Assembly: GCF_000350085.1 (NCBI RefSeq)
Contig: NZ_CAUM01000076.1
Location: 1-39,392, forward strand
Direction: 5' to 3'
DNA: 39,392 nucleotides
Source of the DNA: Mesorhizobium metallidurans STM 2683
Lineage (GTDB): Bacteria; Pseudomonadota; Alphaproteobacteria; Rhizobiales; Rhizobiaceae
The position numbers were made by a program, and so were the translations under genes. The notes beneath the pieces are model-generated. The model searched no databases. It was not told the DNA's origin and worked only from the letters and a program-made list of their open reading frames with translations. The first letter of the stretch is position 1. Each line of letters opens with the position of its first letter. This document shows positions 39,313 to 39,392 of the stretch, in pieces.

Positions 39313-39392
39313 AACCCCTGCGAGCCATGGAATCGTGGGCTTTGGAGGGCGACGCTGGCCTGGCGAATGCAGGGGGCCGCACATAGGCAGGA

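Overview
The window looks like part of an alphaproteobacterial (rhizobial, most likely Mesorhizobium-type) symbiosis island or symbiosis ICE. The DNA is GC-rich. It carries a LuxI/LuxR pair of the TraI/TraR kind, a RopA-type porin, a DUF982 protein, a BluB and bioZ- and nadQ-type genes. It also has three symbiosis-specific regulatory signatures: a nod box, type III secretion 'tts' boxes, and sigma-54/NifA promoter elements. There is no 16S or other marker gene, so the genus is inferred from gene content and remembered family resemblance, not measured.

Layout, left to right. (1) 1-2.6 kb, minus strand: the first codons of a gene leaving the window, a membrane-anchored DsbA-like thiol oxidoreductase, and a decayed dctA (C4-dicarboxylate carrier) that has lost its central part but keeps a near-perfect sigma-54 promoter. 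(2) 2.8-4.6 kb, minus: queC-queD-queE for 7-cyano-7-deazaguanine (queuosine precursor); queD is frameshifted. (3) 4.9-7.2 kb: an unknown protein, bluB (lower ligand of B12), a DUF982 protein and a strong hairpin terminator. (4) 7.2-10.9 kb, minus: panB-panC (pantothenate), then traR, a lux-type box, traI, and a relic resembling the start of the FseA/msi172-type ICE transfer activator. (5) 11.0-20.7 kb, plus: nadQ (regulator), candidate NadQ operators, nadABC and bioBFDAZ; within each operon consecutive genes overlap by 4 nt. (6) 21.0-22.6 kb: an MFS_3-type exporter. (7) 23.1-24.8 kb, minus: a hipBA toxin-antitoxin pair behind a 49-bp near-palindrome. (8) 25.0-26.8 kb, plus: a porin with a NifA-type UAS and sigma-54 promoter upstream. 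(9) 27.4-33.2 kb: an IS630-family relic, a TPP riboswitch and thiCOSGED. (10) 33.6-39.4 kb: a large Ulp1/C48 (deSUMOylase-like) type III effector gene with a tts box, internal duplications and one frameshift; IS6-family and thiC scraps; a second tts box in front of a collapsed C48-effector relic; and at the right edge a nod box whose 3' end runs into a tts-box-like sequence.

How it fits together: the island carries biosynthesis of five cofactors (NAD, biotin, thiamine, pantothenate, the DMB ligand of B12) plus a broken queuosine module. These sit next to quorum-sensing control of ICE transfer and NodD/TtsI-controlled effector functions. Several modules (dctA, queD, the fseA-like gene, the effector genes) are visibly decaying, so this island copy seems to be losing metabolic and transfer functions while its regulatory DNA persists. 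All identifications rest on reading the translated sequence and on family knowledge; no database search was run.
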